Shown here piece after piece: positions 1 to 10,600 of a stretch of 64,000 nt of DNA; position 1 is the first letter of the stretch; each line of letters opens with the position of its first letter. Position numbers and translations under genes: made by a program. The notes under the pieces are model-generated. The model did no database searches, was not told where the DNA came from, and saw only the letters and a program-made list of their open reading frames with translations. Origin of the DNA: Candidatus Chlorohelix allophototropha (GTDB lineage Bacteria; Chloroflexota; Chloroflexia; Chloroheliales; Chloroheliaceae); NCBI RefSeq assembly GCF_030389965.1, contig NZ_CP128402.1:177390-241389 (forward strand), in the 5' to 3' direction.

Positions 1-500
1 AGTTCAGCCCGCCTGGCTTTATTTAAGATACCACCGAGTAAGCGTGCTCGCAAGATATACAACTCGGCTTCACTCATGGTGCCTTTTAGTCCCAGTAGAA
101 GCCGGTCATTGAAAGTAGCTGGGTCATACAAGCCATCTTCATCGAGAATGAGTGTGCCAGTCAGGGCACAAATTTCAAGGAGATGATGCCAATCACTTGA
201 ACTGCGTGCCAACCGTGATACTTCCAGACCGAGAACCAGCCCAACTTTACCTAAACCGACTTCCGCTACCAGTCGTTGAAAGCCTACCCGGTCACTGGCA
301 GAAGTGCCAGAATGACCTAAATCTTGATCCAGCACCACAATCCGTTCGGCAATCCAACCAAGTGCGATAGCACGGTCACGCAAGGCATATTGCCTGGCCG
401 TACTTTCGCGATTTTCAAGGACTTGCTGCAGAGTACTCTGGCGGACATACAAACAAGCTAACCTTTGTAACTGGCGCGGTTTAATTTCCTGGGCGTTCAT
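1..500 (-). CDS. Large serine recombinase, N-terminal part (cut by window edge)
   Basis: The minus-strand reading from the ATG at 500 stays open to the left edge, so only about 166 residues are visible. They match the resolvase/invertase catalytic domain of large serine recombinases, which cut and rejoin DNA through a serine-DNA link. The catalytic serine is in 'YVRQSTLQQV' near residue 22. 'LGLEVSRLARSSSDWHHLLE' and 'GLKGTMSEAELY' are the other typical blocks, including the conserved SRL.R pattern. An AGGAGG ribosome site lies just upstream (about 506-512). The DUF5372-like gene ends 31 bp upstream on the same strand, so the two look co-transcribed, a pairing expected for a mobile element. 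The DNA-binding C-terminus lies outside the window, so activity and att sites cannot be judged. Confidence 0.9.
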   Translation of the reverse strand, partial: MNAQEIKPRQLQRLACLYVRQSTLQQVLENRESTARQYALRDRAIALGWIAERIVVLDQDLGHSGTSASDRVGFQRLVAEVGLGKVGLVLGLEVSRLARSSSDWHHLLEICALTGTLILDEDGLYDPATFNDRLLLGLKGTMSEAELYILRARLLGGILNKARRAE

Positions 501-531
501 AACCTACCTCCTGAAGAACCTTGTGGCAAAC

Positions 532-852
532 CTACTCAAATTGGGGTTTGGGGAAGTGATTATCCCAGTTTTCAAGAAATTGAACCAGTTTCCGCAGGTC
601 ACTAAGGCGGAGAAGAGCTTGACCGCCAGTTAAACGGGTAAAAGGGTCAAGTGGCGCCTGGTCAGTCCAGGCGGCGGGTAACGAACGAAGTTTAGTCGAG
701 GAAGGGTCAAGGAAGAAAACCCGGCTTTCACCGTAAGTGTTAGTTTTAGAAAGAAGCACGAAGCGTTGACCAGTCAATGGGTGAAAAGGATGGGTAACCT
801 GAAAATATTCATCTTCATTGAGTTGATTGGGTATATTTGGCGACCCGTTCAA
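532..852 (-). CDS. Small DUF5372-like protein paired with the recombinase
   Basis: Predicted 106-residue soluble protein. The block 'EYFQVTHPFHPLTGQRFVLL' is what I recall for the small DUF5372 family, which sits beside serine recombinases in mobile elements; this is from memory. Function is unknown. The open frame has no ATG before an upstream stop at about 874, so the start is probably the TTG at 852; no convincing ribosome site decides it. It ends 31 bp before the recombinase, so the two probably form one transcript. Confidence 0.65.
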   Translation of the reverse strand: MNGSPNIPNQLNEDEYFQVTHPFHPLTGQRFVLLSKTNTYGESRVFFLDPSSTKLRSLPAAWTDQAPLDPFTRLTGGQALLRLSDLRKLVQFLENWDNHFPKPQFE

Positions 853-1439
853 ATGGTCAGACAGAAGGTCAGGTTAATCGTTTAAAATGGTTGAAAAGAG
901 CCATGTTTGGTAGGGCGAAGCTCGATTTACTGAGCCACAGAGTACTATATCAGCGTACTGCTTAAGGTTTGCTAATTTGGATCATCAAAAGTGATTAAGA
1001 GCCTGAGCTTTGTCCCAAGAAGTTGCGGCTACACTGTACCAGGAAATTTCTATAGCACCGGATGAGCGTCCAACTTGTTTGGGCGCGAGAACGGTGACCG
1101 CATCGCCAAAGCGAGGCGGAAAACCCTTCGGCAAAACGCTCCACCCAAACTGCCCCAACTGGATTGGCTTTTTAGTACCTGCTCATTGGCACCTCTGGTA
1201 CACTTCCCCCGCTACTTTCTTGTCACTCTTGCCGCGATTTCCCTTTCAGTATACCCCGCGAAATGACATCCGTGGCCGCCGACCAACGGTGTGATAACAC
1301 GCTGGGAAAATTTTGCCAATATGAGCTATTACCGCACATTTACCGCGCATGTACTCTAGCATGAGGTTATAGATACACTGTAGCATTTCCGGCAGTAGGA
1401 TGGGAATGCTACCGCTATATAATAAAGAGGGGTGGAATA
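853..1439. other. Intergenic region, no supported gene
   Basis: I see no convincing coding region. A 94-codon TTG-initiated frame at 1010-1294 has no recognisable domain or ribosome site. The right part holds an inverted repeat (1380-1412) and an AT-rich tract that probably serve the gene at 1440. Confidence 0.5.
1380..1412. promoter_or_regulatory. Inverted repeat upstream of the 1440 gene
   Basis: GTAGCATTTCC at 1380-1390 is matched by GGAATGCTAC at 1403-1412 (one extra T in the left arm), with a 12-base spacer. It ends 27 bp before the ATG at 1440 and directly precedes a TATATAATAAAG tract. It could be an operator or a stem in the 5' leader. Confidence 0.4.
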
Positions 1440-1940
1440 ATGACCGATAATAAACAGGTCGAGAAGATATACCACCGAGCTATACAACTTTTCAAGGAGG
1501 GAATAACCGGAGATAAGCTGGTGCAAGAATCCGGCAAAGTGGAAACGCCAATACCGATTGTTGGCGCTACCTTACAGATAGAAGGCTGGTTTGTGGGAAT
1601 TACGATAGAAAAGCATATAACCGGCTTTCTACAGTTGGCTGCCAATTCTCAACTAATCCGGTACTCTACTTTCCAGCGTCGCCCGGGGTCTATAGAGGGT
1701 TGTCCCTCCGCCGAGTTCTGGCTTGATAAGGCGACCATTACTAACAAGGTTCGAACTTTAGCGGTTGCCGGGGAAACATTAACCCAACCGGTTCTAAGCT
1801 ATGATCGCTCTCCTTCCCGGTTGGCCTGGTTGGTAAAAGCGGTCAATCCAGAAGGACAGGTTAGAGCAATTTATGTAACCGGAGATTATGTTTACGTTGG
1901 TTCTGATTCAGATGACTCCACCATTGGTGGCAGCTTCTAA
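1440..1940 (+). CDS. Hypothetical protein with PepSY-like C-terminus
   Basis: Predicted 166-residue soluble protein without signal peptide or membrane segment. The ATG follows a GAGGGGTGG ribosome site. The C-terminal part (about residues 105-155), with 'PSRLAWLVKAVNPEGQ' followed by 'AIYVTGDYVYVG', has the strand pattern of PepSY/cystatin-like folds ('L.W.V.....G....YVD...G.V'). That resemblance is weak and I do not assign a function. The acidic, serine-rich end (SDSDDSTIGGSF) may be disordered. The gene converges on the metalloprotease-toxin gene, and their stops are about 20 bp apart around a shared terminator-like hairpin. Confidence 0.7.
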   Translation: MTDNKQVEKIYHRAIQLFKEGITGDKLVQESGKVETPIPIVGATLQIEGWFVGITIEKHITGFLQLAANSQLIRYSTFQRRPGSIEGCPSAEFWLDKATITNKVRTLAVAGETLTQPVLSYDRSPSRLAWLVKAVNPEGQVRAIYVTGDYVYVGSDSDDSTIGGSF

Positions 1941-1956
1941 CCAGGATTGCCCAAGC

Positions 1957-1984
1957 TAGCCTAATGGAGGGCTACCTTTTTTTT
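1957..1984 (+). terminator. Terminator-like hairpin between convergent genes
   Basis: TAGCC (1957-1961) pairs with GGCTA (1970-1974) and is followed by a run of eight T residues (1977-1984). The stem is short. It overlaps the 3' end of the opposite-strand gene. Confidence 0.45.
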
Positions 1985-3688
1985 CCATGCGTTAAACTTT
2001 TTGGGTGTCCATTTTATTTTGAAAGCTTCAACCTCATCTTGTAACTCTTGGTGTCTATCCACATCGAGCAGTTCAGCAGCCTTAGTTTGGCTATGGATTT
2101 TAGTATAAAGAGTAAACCATTGGGGTAAATCATACCATGCAGCATCACTCTGGTATAACTCATTGAGCGGCTTTTCTAAGGCGGCTCTGATCGGTCTAAC
2201 TAAATTTCCTGCCCAGGCAGGAGGTTGATGCCCTTCACGTTCGGTCAGTCCACTTTCGTTACGCAAAGCATTTTCTACATTTTCGATATTGAGCAACTCT
2301 TCTGGATTGTCCCAGATCATTGAGTCGGGATTGTTGTTGGTAAGAGGATCCAATAATTCATTTTTTTTGAGAGTGGTTGCGCCTGCCTTAAAATTGGCAG
2401 CATGTCCGAGTTCGTGACCCAATGTAACCCAGCTCGGATTAAAAATTTCGTTGCGAGTACCCTTGGCCGCATCCAGGGACTGACCTGGAAATGAGGTTAC
2501 ATATGCTCCTGTTGTGTTAGCATTAAAAGTATACTTTTTGCCGTTGATGGCAAAACCACGGGCTGTTCCACCCCAGGCCGCCTCACGAACGTTCGATAAA
2601 TGGGTCGAGTCAACGGAAGGGTATTCCGTTGCGTCCAGTGGGGCAGCAAGCGGATCAATAGGGCTGCTTGTTACCTCGGTAACGGCTTCGATGCTACGTA
2701 ATGGGTCCAAATCCTTAATGCCCAGCGGAGTAGCCTCCGATCCTATCTGCTCTACCAAATCTGGGGAAGCTTTCCTGACATCCTTAGGCAAATTTGTTAG
2801 TTTTTCGGAGATGTAAATATTGTTGAGTTTGGCTTGAAGCGACCCTCTTATTTCCCCAGGCTTTGGAGTATTGAGGAAAGTCAGCATTCTCCGACCCGTT
2901 GGGCTAGAAAGGATTTTGGCGAGTTCGGCTCGCACACGTTTTTTGTAGGAGGTGGAGCCTAATATCTGAATTTTCCCCCTGTTGTTCACAATTTCTTGCC
3001 AGAGAGTTTTTAACTGGGTTTTTTCCGGCTCTAGAAGCCCTATATCATCAAAAGGCAGCACATCGAGCATGTTCTTGGTCGAATCAATCAGTTTTTCGTG
3101 CTCTTTTTCAGTAGCACTCGTCAAACTTTTTACGGTGGCATAGTGTGGGCTGGCGCTGAGACGTTGATTAACCCCCGATACCTGATTGAACCAGACATAA
3201 ATTGCCCGGTCTACCCCTTGTAGCCGGTTCATGGCTGTCTGGTACTGGGCTGCAGTTTTGAGTTTATCGGACACGACCGTATTGTAGTTTTGTACTGCAG
3301 TGCCGACTGCTACTAATAAAGCATCGGTTGGATCGAGGTTAGTATAAGTTGCAGCCTCAGGCAAAGTCCGTTGTATCTCGGGATCAATGGCTCCAATTTG
3401 ACGGTTTAGCTCTTGAGTCGGGTGGATCTGGTTTGGAAACAGCAGGCGTTGCACGACACGGTTGCCTACTGTGCGCTGAAGGGACAGAATTTTTTCTGGT
3501 GTCACCGGGCCTGATATCGCCGGACGCTTGTTTTGAAGTTGTATCAGGTTACTGGTAGACCTAAACTCCGGCGGTTTTTCAACCTGTTCTATCTGGGCAG
3601 TTTCTGAAAAAAGCGATTTTCTGTCCGAAGCGGATTTATTATGGGGTTGAGTTTTTTTATCCATAAATTTAATCTTTCTTGGTAGCAT
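1961..3688 (-). CDS. Putative secreted/injected toxin with M91 (NleD-like) zinc metalloprotease domain
   Basis: Predicted 575-residue protein. Near the C-terminus is HELGHAAN with the zinc-binding HExxH at residues 425-429, then 'NPEELLNIENVENALRNESG' at about 461-480 and R484/H487. This arrangement (HExxH, then EEL.NI..EN.LR.E.GL..R) is the pattern of peptidase family M91, whose model member NleD is an injected effector protease. Near the N-terminus, residues 67-83 contain 'LQRTVGNRVVQRLL', the 'LQR..GN.AV.RLL' motif I know from DUF4157-type and extracellular contractile injection system cargo. The middle (about 100-330) is predicted mostly helical. There is no signal peptide. M9 ('MDKKTQ', ATG at 3664), preceded by AAGAAAG, may be the real start, since the first ATG lacks a ribosome site. 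Toxin function and delivery route are inference; no injection-system genes are in the window. Confidence 0.75.
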   Translation of the reverse strand: MLPRKIKFMDKKTQPHNKSASDRKSLFSETAQIEQVEKPPEFRSTSNLIQLQNKRPAISGPVTPEKILSLQRTVGNRVVQRLLFPNQIHPTQELNRQIGAIDPEIQRTLPEAATYTNLDPTDALLVAVGTAVQNYNTVVSDKLKTAAQYQTAMNRLQGVDRAIYVWFNQVSGVNQRLSASPHYATVKSLTSATEKEHEKLIDSTKNMLDVLPFDDIGLLEPEKTQLKTLWQEIVNNRGKIQILGSTSYKKRVRAELAKILSSPTGRRMLTFLNTPKPGEIRGSLQAKLNNIYISEKLTNLPKDVRKASPDLVEQIGSEATPLGIKDLDPLRSIEAVTEVTSSPIDPLAAPLDATEYPSVDSTHLSNVREAAWGGTARGFAINGKKYTFNANTTGAYVTSFPGQSLDAAKGTRNEIFNPSWVTLGHELGHAANFKAGATTLKKNELLDPLTNNNPDSMIWDNPEELLNIENVENALRNESGLTEREGHQPPAWAGNLVRPIRAALEKPLNELYQSDAAWYDLPQWFTLYTKIHSQTKAAELLDVDRHQELQDEVEAFKIKWTPKKFNAWKKKVALH

Positions 3689-4055
3689 CTGATAAAAACA
3701 TCGGGTAGTTTGTAGTTAAAAACAATAATTGCCGTTTGATCCTCCGATATAAAGCTGGGCGAGTACCTTTTTTATCAGCTACCTGCTGCCCCGCTCCCGG
3801 GAGGCAGGCAGCAGCAAGGCATTTGAGCCGAATTCATGGGCGGTCCGCTTACCCAGGCCAGAGTGGTACCATTCAAATTCAAAAAGTTGTTTCCACCGCT
3901 TACCGTTAACGGGCTTTGCCATTCTAAAGGAACGCAGCGGGGAAGAATCTTGTTTTTAGATTCACCTATACCCTCTTGAAAGGTATCGAATTCGCTCGGA
4001 ATGACAGAACCCAGCAGCAAAAGTTACAGAAATCCGAAATTCGCTGGAACACAAT

Positions 4056-4275
4056 TACCACCACGTAATCCAAGTGGTTTTGCGTATATACCTGGCGCAG
4101 TAATGCCAACTGTGTATAGCGATATTTATTTCGGCTCTGTATATTCTCTGCCACAAAACGCATAGCAATTCCTACAATTTCGAGAAATGAAAACTGCGTT
4201 GGAATAGCGATGGAGGTAACTTCCTGTAATGTCGATTGCCATTACTTATAAATGCACCAAATGCAGTCAGGGATT
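4056..4275. repeat. Dispersed 220-bp repeat, copy A
   Basis: This stretch aligns almost end to end, in direct orientation, with 14870-15090. Shared blocks include 'AATCCAAGTG', 'ATATTTATTTCGGC', 'CGCATAGCAATTCCTA' and 'AATTTCGAGAAATGAAA'. By eye the identity is about 80%. Neither copy keeps an open reading frame conserved with the other, so it is probably non-coding. The two copies flank the 2935-residue secreted-protein gene and the umuC remnant. Confidence 0.75.
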
Positions 4276-4323
4276 TAGAACGTTACCCGTGTTAACGGTC
4301 AATATAAAAATCCGCCCTTCTTT

Positions 4324-4447
4324 CTTAATTATAGGGTTGTGCTAGTTAAACTCAAAACTGGTTCAAAATCTGACAGAGTAGGCTAAAATCAGAGATTTAC
4401 TTAAGGAACTTGAGGCTAATTTTGTAACTAGCACAACCCCTTAATTA
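4324..4447. mobile_element. MITE-like element (about 108 bp) with flanking direct repeats
   Basis: A perfect 15-bp terminal inverted repeat, GGGTTGTGCTAGTTA at 4334-4348 and TAACTAGCACAACCC at 4425-4439, encloses 76 bp with no coding capacity. An 8-bp direct repeat CTTAATTA (4324-4331 and 4440-4447) brackets it, as expected for a target-site duplication; two extra bases (TA) sit between the left copy and the arm. No transposase with these ends is in the window. Confidence 0.6.
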
Positions 4448-4512
4448 GCTGTCAACAAGAATTACAGAGTAAGCGGCTTCCTCACAAAGGTTATCCTACT
4501 TATGGTTATTTT

Positions 4513-4565
4513 GACGAGATTTGGAAAGAGCCGGGTGAATAGTCCGGCTCCTCCCAAATCTCGTC
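4513..4565. repeat. Large nested palindrome
   Basis: The outer arms GACGAGATTTGG (4513-4524) and CCAAATCTCGTC (4554-4565) are perfectly complementary. The inner arms GAGCCGG (4528-4534) and CCGGCTC (4544-4550) also pair, giving a long two-stage hairpin with a 9-base loop. There is no T-run on either side, so it is not a standard terminator. Confidence 0.6.
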
Positions 4566-4626
4566 AGATTTTACCTCCACCACGACTCACTTCGGTGAGG
4601 CATAACTAAAGAACTACACCGTTTTA

Positions 4627-4661
4627 CCCGGTTCAGCTGTTAGCCTAACAACTGAGCCGGG
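4627..4661 (-). terminator. Strong hairpin after the 2935-residue gene
   Basis: CCCGGTTCAGCTGTTA (4627-4642) pairs with TAACAACTGAGCCGGG (4646-4661), leaving a 3-base loop and two mismatched positions. It lies about 20 bp beyond the stop of the minus-strand gene. A long U-run is missing, so intrinsic termination is only likely, not certain. Confidence 0.5.
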
Positions 4662-4682
4662 CTATCCGGATATTTTACTTAT

Positions 4683-7600
4683 TTACATTGTGGTGAAGCT
4701 CTTGACATCTCCCAATACCGGACTACTGCCACCGCTGTACTCCACCACCAACCGGTAATAATAGGTTTTCCCTGATTGTAGACCTTTGAGGGTTGTGCTG
4801 ACCGCCTTATTGTTGCCCCCAGTTACCGTAGCGCTAACCGCTAATCGTCCTGTCAGGCTGTTCTGTGACTCTCCCCACTGAAAGTAAAGCGCTTTAATTG
4901 TGGCGTAGTTGGCATTTACCGTTCCATATAAAGTGCTGGAGTTCCCACTAATAGTTTTGGCTTCCCCGGTGGTTACGTTAGGCGCAATACCCTGGATTAC
5001 CAGAGTGCCGGTAGCATCAGGAGCAGTGTAGTTCTGGCTGTATAACTTTGCCACCAAACTGTATTTGCCTGGTCTGGTTGGTGGGATAGCGGAGCCGTTG
5101 TAATACACCACTACCTGGTTCTCCAAACCAATTCCGTTTGGTGTTACCGTATATTTTACCGCTTTGGGCTTTCCGTCATATACCTGGGTCAGACTGACCT
5201 GATCCAACTTGATGGTCGCGGCAGCCTTATTAATAACCAGGATACCACTGGCCGTCCCGCTGTAAATCGGGTCGTTTACCACTGCTTTCACTAGGTACCA
5301 ACCGGCATTGATAGGTTGTGCTACCTTTTTGAAACCCTGGCTGTATGTCACGGTCACCTTCAGGTTAGCCGGGGTGGTCGTCACACTGGCATACTTGGGA
5401 TTACCGTCATAGGTCTGTACCAGGTTTCCCAGGATAACTTTAGCGGTAAGTTTGGTGACGACCAAGGTGGCGCTGCCAGTGGCAGCCGGGTAGGCGCTTT
5501 CTCCGGCGAAACGGGCCGTGATCGGGTAGTTTCCGGGCAGCAGATCACCCAGGACCTGTTTCACGCCCGCCGTTCCCAGGTTCAGTTTCAGGGTCGCTAC
5601 CCCATTACTGGCTGTTTGCGGACAGTTGGGCAGACCAGTAGAATTGCAGGCTGCCTTGCCATTCACGCTAAAGCTGATGGTTTTGCCCGGTATCCTGCCC
5701 TTGTTACTATTCAGCAGAGCAGTCAACGTGGCCGTTCCGCCATATGATATCCTGGTGTTATTGACAGCCAGCCCTGGAGTAAGGTTGGTAACAGTCTGGC
5801 TCAGTTGGTCATAGGAAGAGCCAAAGCTGGTATCACTACCGTAGCTAGCTACCACAGTATGGCTACCGACAGTCAGCTTATCAGTGCTGAAAGTAGCCGC
5901 ACCGCTGTTATCCATACTTGCGGTGCCGGTGATAGCGCCGTTATCCAGACTGAAAGTGATGCTACCGGTAGGAACACCGTCACCGGGGGACACCACGCTC
6001 ACCTGCGCAGTGAAGTTCACCACCGTCCCTATCATAGAAGGATTGTTATCCGAGGTCAGTTTAAGGGCAGTAGTTGCCTTACTGACCACCAGGTTCGAAA
6101 GGGTAGCACTACTGGAGGCATAATTATTCCCATCGTTGAAGGTAGCCTTGAGGGAGTGACTACCCACCGCCAACGGACCAGCGGGGGTAAAGGAAGCAGT
6201 GCCACCGTTCAGACTTACCGTACCCTGATCAACCCCGTCCAGGGAGAAGGAGAAAGTACCGATGGGAGCGCCGGGTCCGCTGACGGTGGCTGTGAAATTC
6301 ACCACTTGTCCGTACACTGGACTAGCCGCTGAACTGGCGAGGGTGGTGGTGGTAGCCGCCGCGTTGACCGTCAGGCTACCTGTACCGCTGCTGGCAGCGT
6401 AAGTGCTATCCCCGGTGAAACTCGCGGCTATCCACGAATTATAGGTTCCGGCATCAATGCCGATCAGGCTGACATTGGAGAGGGTGGCTACCCCGGTGGC
6501 GGTAGTGGTGGGACATGGGGGCAGGTTATTTCCGCCACAGACCGGTTGACCGTTTAATTTGAAACTGATGCTCTTGCCACTCACAGGCTGATCATTGGCG
6601 GTGAGGGTGGCTTTCAACTCAACCGTACCGCCAAAAGTTCCTTGAGCCGGATCAGTTACCAGTGTGGTAGCGGTCGCGCTGGGCTGGTTCACCAGTTGGC
6701 TAACCGGCTCCGATGTGCTGCCACTGAAATAGTCGCTACCGCTGTAGACAGCCGTGATAGTGTGATTTCCGGTGGTCAGAGCGGTGGTAGACAGTGTCGC
6801 CTGGCTGTTGGAGTCAAGCGCTACCGCCTGCCCGACAGTCTGACCATCCACTGCGAATTGCACTGCACCGGTAGCCTTGCCACCCCCTGCCGGAGTAACC
6901 GTGGCGGTGAAAGTCACTTGCTGCCCGAAGGTGGAGGGGTTAGGAGAAGCGGTCAGGCTGGTAGTGGTGGTCATATAACCTACCGCGAAGAAGGTGCCGG
7001 TAAGTTGCGACAGGTTCGGGGAGGTTGTTGCATTGACCGTGACGGTAATACAGCCGGTGCTGGGGTTAAAGGACTGGCTGCTGGCGGGTTGCCAGGCTGT
7101 GCCATCATACCAGTAAGCTCGTTTGCCCCCGCCGGTATTACAGAGGCTCAGGCTGGCCCCCGTGAAACTGGAGCCGGTCGCAATATAGGCATCGAAGAAA
7201 CCGGTGCCACTCTGGAAAACAGTCTGTTCGGTGGGATTGGAGGAGTAGATCGCCACGCTCACCGTGCCGCTGCCACCGCTGGCTTGCAGGGTAACATTAC
7301 CGGGCGTGAGAGTACCCGTGCCACCGGTAGTAGCGGTAGCCGTAGTATTGCCAGGAGCGGTTGTAGCAGTGCTAGAACTCGTCACTGCTGTTCCCACAGG
7401 GGTGACATAGAAGGCCAGCGGGTTAGAGGTACCACCTCCCGGAGTACCATTAAATACGGTAAGCAATATTACTCTGGCTGTGCTCAACTGAGCACCCGGA
7501 ATAACCACTGATAAGGTGGTAGGGTTTATATAGGTAGTCGCAAGGTCAGTACCGTTCAAGCGGATTACCGAACCGGGAATAAATCCGCTACCGGTCACCG

Positions 7601-10600
7601 TTACGGTAATCTGTGTAGTTACAGCTTGCACTGTTGTTGATATTGGGCTGACCGAGGTAATAACAGGCACCGGGTTTGGAGGATTAACCACCGTGAGGGT
7701 TTGAGCGCTAGAAAGGCTGGGGTTGTAGTTGCTGTCACCTCCATAACTGGCGGTGAGAGTGTGGCTTCCCACCCCCAGACTGCTGGTGGTGAAACTCGCC
7801 ACGCCACCGCTCAAAGCCACAGTTTGAAGGTCGCTACCTCCATCCTTGAAGGTAATGCTGCCGGTGGCTGTTGCTGGGGTGACCGTAGCCGTCAGTGTCA
7901 CAGCTTGCCCAACCGTAGAGGGGTTGGGTGAAGAAACAAGGGTAAGGATATTTTCCAGCTTGTTCACGGTCTGGGTAAAGGTGGTGCTGCTGGCTTGATA
8001 AGTAGCGTCGCCACTGTATTCCGCCATGATGAGGTGGGTTCCCACCGACAAATCCGGGACTGCCAGGCTACCCTTACCCTCCTGGGCTACATTCACTGTT
8101 CCCCCCTGGTTAACACCATCCACCTTGAACTGTACCGTCCCAGTAGGAATACCGTTGCTAGAAGTTACCGTCGCGGTGAAGATCACGCTCTGACCCAAAG
8201 TAGAGGGATTTGATGATGAAGTCAGGGTGGTGACACTGGTAAGCTTGTTAGAGATAATCTGGCTGACATCACTGGAGGTGCTGTCTGCATAATGGGTATT
8301 GCCCAGATACGATGCCCAAAGTTGGTAGGTACCCACCGGTAGACCGGTGAGGGAGTAAGTTGCTACTCCGTCAACCAGTGGACTGTAGCCCGCAATATTA
8401 GCAGTACTACCATCACTCCACATAAAACCAACGTCCCCGGTAGGCTTGCCTCCATCATCTCCGGTCACTTTAGCAGTCATGCTAATAGCTTGCCCCATTA
8501 CTGAGGGATTAGGAGCTGTGGTTACGGTGGTCTTGCTACCAACCCCCTGGACAATCTGGTTTACTACCACAGAAGTGCTACCCACGTAGCTACTATCGCC
8601 ACTGTAGACCGCCACCACTTTGTGATTCCCAATACCGAAGCTGCTGGTGGTGAAAGTAGCAACACCACTGCCGTCCAGGGTTCCGCTGCCCAGGGTGGTA
8701 GCACCCTCCTTGAAGTCCACCGAACCGGTAGGAGTTCCGCTGCCGGATGTTACCGTGACCGTGAAGGTCACACTCTGCCCGACGTAAGTAGGATTGGGTG
8801 AGGAAATCAGGTTGATGGTACTGTTGGCCTTTGTAGACAAGGCCAGATTGTGGGCCCCACCGGCGGAGATGGCAATCACCCCACTCAACCCGCTGGGGAC
8901 ATTGCTTTGACCACTGGAGTTATCACCCCAAGCGACGAGGGTGCCATCACTCTTGAGTGCCAGACTGTGCCCATCACCAGCGGAGATGGCAATCACCCCA
9001 CTCAACTCGGCCGGTAGCCAATGCCCCCAGGCAACCACCGTCCCATCACTCTTCAAGGCCATACTGTGATGAACGCCGTCCGAGATGGCAATCACATTGT
9101 TCAAGCCTGCCGGTACATTGCTTTGCCCATAAAAGTTATAGCCCCAGGCAACCACCGTCCCATCGCTCTTCAAGGCCAGGCTGTGGACGCTACCGGCGGA
9201 GATGGCTACAACCCCACTCAAGCCTGCCGGTACGTTGCTTTGCCCAAAACTGTCATTGCCCCAGGCAACCACCGTCCCATCGCTCTTCAAGGCCAGACTG
9301 TGATTAACGCCGTCCGAGATGGCAATCACGTTGCTCAAGCCTACCGGTGGCGGGATAAATGGTCCGTACTGGTTCCACCCCCAGGCAACCACCGTCCCAT
9401 CGCTCTTCAAGGCCAGACTGTGAGACCGACCAGCGGAGATGGCAATCACATTGTTTAAGCCAACCGGTACATCTAGTTCACCATCAACATTATCGCCCCA
9501 GGCAACCACCGTCCCATCGCTCTTCAAGGCCAGATTATGCTGAAGTCCGGCGGAGACGGCAATCACATTGTTTAAGCCAACTGGTACATTGGTTTGCCCA
9601 GAACCGTTCCATCCCCAGGCTACTACTGTTTGACCTTGCTGGACTGAAGTTATGGCAAAGCCTTGCGTGACATCCGGTGCCGGGAAGTAGTTCTCATTTC
9701 CTTGTTGAGAAGCGGTAATAAGACAAGTGCCTGCGCCCTTCAGAGTGACTGTGTTGTCGCTCACGCTGCATTGCCCGGCTGCGCTGTAGCTTACCGGCAA
9801 ATCGGAACTGGCAGTGGCAGCGAGCTGGAAGGGAAAGTCGGCGGTAGTCTTGGGCACTACTCGCTCAAAGCTAATCGTCTGGCGGGCCTTTGTAGTTAGG
9901 GCCAAGCTGTGTTGACAGCCAGCGGAGATGGCAACCACCCCACTCAGTCCATCCGGTACATTGCTTTGCCCAGAACTGTTATCGCCCCAGGCCACCACCG
10001 TCCCATCGCTCTTGAGGGACAGATTGTGGGCCCAACCGGCGGAGAGGGCTACAACCCCACTCAAGCCTGCCGGCACGTTGCTTTGCCCAGAACTGTTATC
10101 GCCCCAGGCAACCACCGTCCCATCGCTCTTGAGGGCCAGGCTGTGATGCTGACCACCGGAGATGGCAATCACCCCACTCAACCCGCTGGGGACATTGGTT
10201 TGACCATAGCCATTAAAACCCCAGGCAACCACCGTCCCATCGCTCTTCAAGGCCAGGCTGTGAATTTCTCCGGCAGAGATGGCAATCACGCCACTCAGCC
10301 CGCTGGGGACATTGGTTTGACCATAGCCATTAAAACCCCAGGCAACCACCGTCCCATCGCTCTTCAAGGCCAGATTATGCTGAAGTCCGGCGGAGATGGC
10401 AATCACCCCACTCAACCCGTTGGGGACATTGCTTTGACCACCGGCGTTATCGCCCCAGGCAACCACCGTCCCATCACTCTTCAAGGCCAGGCTGTGCTCA
10501 CTACCACCGGAGATGGCAATCACGCCACTCAGCCCATCCGGTACCGTGCTTTTCCCATAAATGTTATCACCCCATGCGACGATGGTACCATCACTTTTGA

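Larger units (their letters stand above)
3689..4682. other. Repeat- and palindrome-rich intergenic region
   Basis: About 1 kb without a confident gene. It holds, in order: an 81-codon minus-strand frame at 3775-4020 (TTG start, unrecognised, rich in Cys/Pro/Gly at its end), copy A of a dispersed 220-bp repeat, a MITE-like element, a large two-part palindrome, a small UUCG-loop hairpin near 4583-4598, and a long hairpin just downstream of the 2935-residue gene. Confidence 0.6.

Noticed and set aside
1010..1294. 94-codon frame starting TTG
   Set aside because: Low-complexity composition, no ribosome site and no recognisable motif.
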